From Paludibaculum fermentans (GTDB lineage: Bacteria > Acidobacteriota > Terriglobia > Bryobacterales > Bryobacteraceae): a stretch of DNA of 64,000 nucleotides. The position numbers and the translations under genes were made by a program. Where the stretch lies: contig NZ_CP063849.1 of NCBI RefSeq assembly GCF_015277775.1, positions 8,509,501 through 8,573,500 of the forward strand, given 5' to 3'. Shown one piece after another: positions 61,524 to 64,000 of this stretch (position 1 is its first letter; every line of letters begins with the position of its first letter). The notes under the pieces were generated by a model, which saw only the letters and a list, made by a program, of their open reading frames with translations, was not told the origin of the DNA and did no database searches.

Positions 61524-62945
61524 TTGGGACTCAAAGCCAGAACTGCGACTCGTGTCTCCGCCGCAGAGGCGGCCTTGGAACTGCGGGCGGATCAGGACCT
61601 GGCGCATCGAAGCCGCGTCTCCAGCGTAGCCCAGGTCTTCTGTGTGGCTCTGCTGGGGTTGGGCGGAGACTACTACCGCGATCTTCCTGTTTCCTTCTCC
61701 CTGCTGGCTGTGTGGATGCTGGCGTTCATGCTGATGCGGATCCGGCTCACCCTGCGGCGGCCGGATGCAACTGCTTCCTATAGCGAATTCCAGCTGCTGC
61801 TTCAGGCCAATGTGGTGGGGACTGCCTGTGGTTGGGGCGCGTTCTTCGGCCTGGCCGTGTACTCCTACCCGGTGGGGTCGTGGAACTCCAACTTTGCGTT
61901 GCTGATGATGCTGGGCATCGGCTCCGGTTCCATTGCGACGCTCATCTCACACTATGATCTGCTGCGGCTGAATCTGGTGGCTTACTCGCTGCCCGTGATT
62001 CTGATGCTGGTGCTCGATTCCGGACAGCGCGGCATTGTGCTGGCCTGCGGAATTCTCGCTTACAGCCTCTTCATGATCTGGCAGGGCCGCAATCTGAACC
62101 GGTGCTATTGGGCTGGCTTGCACGATCATGCACTTCTGAAAGTGAAGGTCCAGGAACTGGAGCAGGCGCGGCTGGAGGCGGAACGGGCGAACCGGGCCAA
62201 GAGCGAGTTTCTGGCGAACATGAGCCATGAGCTGCGGACGCCGATGAACGGCATCCTCGGCATGACGGGGCTGACTCTGGATACCGAACTGACGGCCGAC
62301 CAGCGCGACTATCTGGAGATGGTGCAGACTTCAGGGAATGCGCTGCTGCGGCTGCTGAACGAAGTGCTGGATCTTTCGAGGATTGAAGCGGGGCACCTCG
62401 AACTCTTCGAGGATGCGTTCGAGCTGCCTGTCCTGGTGGATGAGGTCCGGCGGATGTTCGCGGTGCAGGCGCACCAGCGCGGCCTCGAGTTCCACTTCAA
62501 GATCGGGCCTGACGTGCCGCGCATGCTCATCGGCGATGCGGGGCGGCTGCGCCAGGTGCTGATCAACCTGATCGGGAATGCCCTAAAGTTCACAGCCCAG
62601 GGCGGGATCTTCGTTGATGTCGTGATGACGGATGCGGACGGGCAAACTGCCGCCGACGCCCTGACGGTTGAGTTTTCCGTAAGGGACACCGGCCTGGGGA
62701 TTCCCCTCGAAATGCAGGATGCGGTCTTCCGCTCGTTCGTGCAGGTGGATGGCTCACTACGGCGGCAGCATGGCGGTGCGGGCCTTGGCCTGGCGATCTG
62801 CTCGAAGCTCGTGGAACTGATGGGCGGGACCATTACGCTGGATTCCACCCCTCAAACGGGTTCAACGTTCCGATTCAGTGCGAAGCTCCGCCGGGTGGCC
62901 AGCGGAGCGGCGGAAGCGTCCGTCCAGATGCCGATCTCCGCCTGA
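61524..62945 (+). CDS. membrane sensor histidine kinase
   Basis: The 473-residue protein has about six hydrophobic segments in residues 30-200, then a HAMP-less linker helix ([19 protein letters not shown]). The HisKA box is [19 protein letters not shown] with phosphoacceptor H235, and HATPase motifs are [19 protein letters not shown] and GGAGLGLAI. It lacks a receiver domain, so its partner must lie elsewhere. The TTG start at 61524 is uncertain and no strong ribosome binding site is seen. It follows the TlpA-like gene by 37 nt. Signal unknown. Confidence 0.88.
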   Translation: MGLKARTATRVSAAEAALELRADQDLAHRSRVSSVAQVFCVALLGLGGDYYRDLPVSFSLLAVWMLAFMLMRIRLTLRRPDATASYSEFQLLLQANVVGTACGWGAFFGLAVYSYPVGSWNSNFALLMMLGIGSGSIATLISHYDLLRLNLVAYSLPVILMLVLDSGQRGIVLACGILAYSLFMIWQGRNLNRCYWAGLHDHALLKVKVQELEQARLEAERANRAKSEFLANMSHELRTPMNGILGMTGLTLDTELTADQRDYLEMVQTSGNALLRLLNEVLDLSRIEAGHLELFEDAFELPVLVDEVRRMFAVQAHQRGLEFHFKIGPDVPRMLIGDAGRLRQVLINLIGNALKFTAQGGIFVDVVMTDADGQTAADALTVEFSVRDTGLGIPLEMQDAVFRSFVQVDGSLRRQHGGAGLGLAICSKLVELMGGTITLDSTPQTGSTFRFSAKLRRVASGAAEASVQMPISA

Positions 62946-62989
62946 GTCGGCCCCACTTTGAAATCACCTCGCCAAGCGGGCGCGGGTGC

Positions 62990-64000
62990 TCACTTCGCCT
63001 CTGGCGGCGACGGAAGCGCGGCCGTACGCTGCGCCACGGGGGCCAGCGGCGGCAGACCATTCTCGGCGGCATTCAGATAGAACAGGGCCACGGCGCTGAC
63101 GTCCTGGCGCTGGTACATGTTCACCCAACTGTCCGCTGGCGCCGGATCCGCGGCGAGGATATAGCCGTCAGGCTTATCCATCAAGGGGACGAGTTCGCCG
63201 CCCACATCGATGCTCACCGGCCGGATGGCCGCGCCGCGTTCGAGCAACTTCACCACATTCGCCTTGCTGTCGCCGCCCATCTGCTGGAGTGTAACGCGCA
63301 GGCCGGTGTGGAAGTAGACGGGATCGGGCACATGGTAACGGTAGAACGCATACTGCCGGGTTTCCTTGTCACCGACGGTGCTGCCCATGAAGCGGGTCTG
63401 GTAGAGCCCCTGGCCCCAGCCGGTGCCGATGTAGTCCTCCGTGCCGGTTCCGGCGATGGTGGGCTGGGCCGTGTCGCCATCCAGGAACATCTTGACCTCG
63501 CCCTCGCCCCACCAGCCGGTGAGATCGGGAGCGGCGATCACGCCGACATGTGTGCCGAGGAAGCGGCCCTCGCCCTTCACCTGCGGCAGGATTTCGAAGT
63601 CGTGGCCGAGCTGCGTGGGCTGCTCGCGGCGCCAGATGGCGTGGAAGTAGAGAGCCTCCGGATCGGGTTTCGCCGTGGCGAGGAAATCGACGTCGTAGAA
63701 GAGATGCTTCACCAGGTGGCCCGATTCGTTGGTGAGTGTAATGCGGGCGCCGGTGCGGAACGGCATGGGTATATAGCAGTTGAACGAGCGGCCCTCGGGG
63801 TTGACGAAGAACTCATTCTCCAATTTGACGGCGCGGCCATGGATGGCTCCGAAGAAGTCTCCGAAGGGGACCGAGACGGCCGGGGTCTTGGCGCCATCCC
63901 AGTACATTTCCAGCTTCAGGGTGCGCAGCGTGGCGGGATCGCGATCGGAGATGGTGATCCAGATGCGGCGGACGCTGCCGCTGCCCTGGACGTCGAGCAG
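62990..64000 (-). CDS. GH172/DUF2961 family protein, partial (N-terminus beyond right edge)
   Basis: The frame runs unbroken from the right edge to the stop at 62990 (336 codons), so the N-terminus is missing. It shows GH172 features: YWDGAKTPAVSVPFGDFFGA, SFNCYIPMPFRTGARITLTNES, LGTHVGVIAAPDLTGWWGEGEVKMFLDGD, IAGTGTEDYIGTGWGQGLYQTR, and FYRYHVPDPVYFHTGLRVTLQQMGG. Family members act on arabinofuranosides or fructofuranosides; the E in GEGEVK and in GTEDY are likely catalytic. It is convergent with the histidine kinase. Confidence 0.9.
   Translation of the reverse strand: MLDVQGSGSVRRIWITISDRDPATLRTLKLEMYWDGAKTPAVSVPFGDFFGAIHGRAVKLENEFFVNPEGRSFNCYIPMPFRTGARITLTNESGHLVKHLFYDVDFLATAKPDPEALYFHAIWRREQPTQLGHDFEILPQVKGEGRFLGTHVGVIAAPDLTGWWGEGEVKMFLDGDTAQPTIAGTGTEDYIGTGWGQGLYQTRFMGSTVGDKETRQYAFYRYHVPDPVYFHTGLRVTLQQMGGDSKANVVKLLERGAAIRPVSIDVGGELVPLMDKPDGYILAADPAPADSWVNMYQRQDVSAVALFYLNAAENGLPPLAPVAQRTAALPSPPEAK

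Noticed and set aside
1-64000. tRNA or rRNA genes, CRISPR arrays, insertion sequences or prophage
   Set aside because: None were seen. No tRNA-like folds, regularly spaced repeats, transposase or phage genes were recognised by eye.

Overview
The window is GC-rich bacterial chromosome, densely packed with genes on both strands. Its gene content points to an acidobacterium of the Solibacter/Bryobacter/Paludibaculum type. This is an inference from the genes, since no rRNA or other taxonomic marker is present. The clues are Tat-exported Gfo/Idh/MocA and xylose-isomerase-like proteins, several exported glycoside hydrolases (two GH92, GH35, GH13, a GH43-like propeller, GH172), a formylglycine sulfatase, PadR regulators, a TonB receptor with a carboxypeptidase-like N-terminal domain, and short zinc-ribbon proteins. 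I found no tRNA, rRNA, CRISPR array, insertion sequence, prophage or replication origin.

Layout. 1-8.5 kb: glycan catabolism (Gfo/Idh oxidoreductase cut by the left edge, GH92, GH35), a membrane ankyrin protein, a frameshifted gene remnant, and a secreted sugar-binding-like/PKD protein. 8.5-14 kb: an ornithine-cyclodeaminase-family protein, a two-subunit molybdenum hydroxylase, and two PadR regulators with a membrane protein. 14-20.4 kb: a truncated hemoglobin fused to ankyrin repeats, a TonB receptor, then an ECF sigma factor with an unusual membrane anti-sigma factor. 20.5-28.7 kb: small redox and membrane genes, a gene of the STGP-x4-GKA family, a second GH92, an HSL-type esterase, rubrerythrin and a sulfatase. 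28.8-33.3 kb: a tightly overlapping five-gene run with three glycosyltransferases, a two-TM protein and a B-box-like zinc protein. 33.3-45.4 kb: mostly housekeeping and envelope genes (HlyD adaptor, APC permease, CCA/poly(A) nucleotidyltransferase, SixA, O-antigen-ligase-type protein, LhgO, a large SPFH/flotillin protein, signal peptidase I, ACT protein). 45.4-64 kb: GH43-like protein, metallophosphoesterase, P-II protein, VOC protein, exported sugar isomerase-like protein, GlcG/HbpS-like protein, two divergent SDRs, an InlB-repeat secreted protein, GH13, aminotransferase, HrpB with a TlpA-like protein, a histidine kinase, and a GH172 gene cut by the right edge.

How the genes fit together. 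The hydrolases, sulfatase and TonB receptor suggest breakdown of complex, partly sulfated and mannose- or galactose-containing glycans at the cell surface. Sugar isomerase and Gfo/Idh enzymes would process the products. The 28.8-33.3 kb run plus the O-antigen-ligase-type gene suggest the cell also builds its own surface glycan.

The strongest candidates for undescribed biology are: (i) the sigma/anti-sigma pair whose anti-sigma carries an extracytoplasmic HNH-like domain with the catalytic DH changed to DY; (ii) the hemoglobin-ankyrin fusion; (iii) the five-gene overlapping glycosyltransferase run with its two unknown proteins; and (iv) the flotillin-like protein with an internally duplicated module. 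All were read by eye, with no database search.
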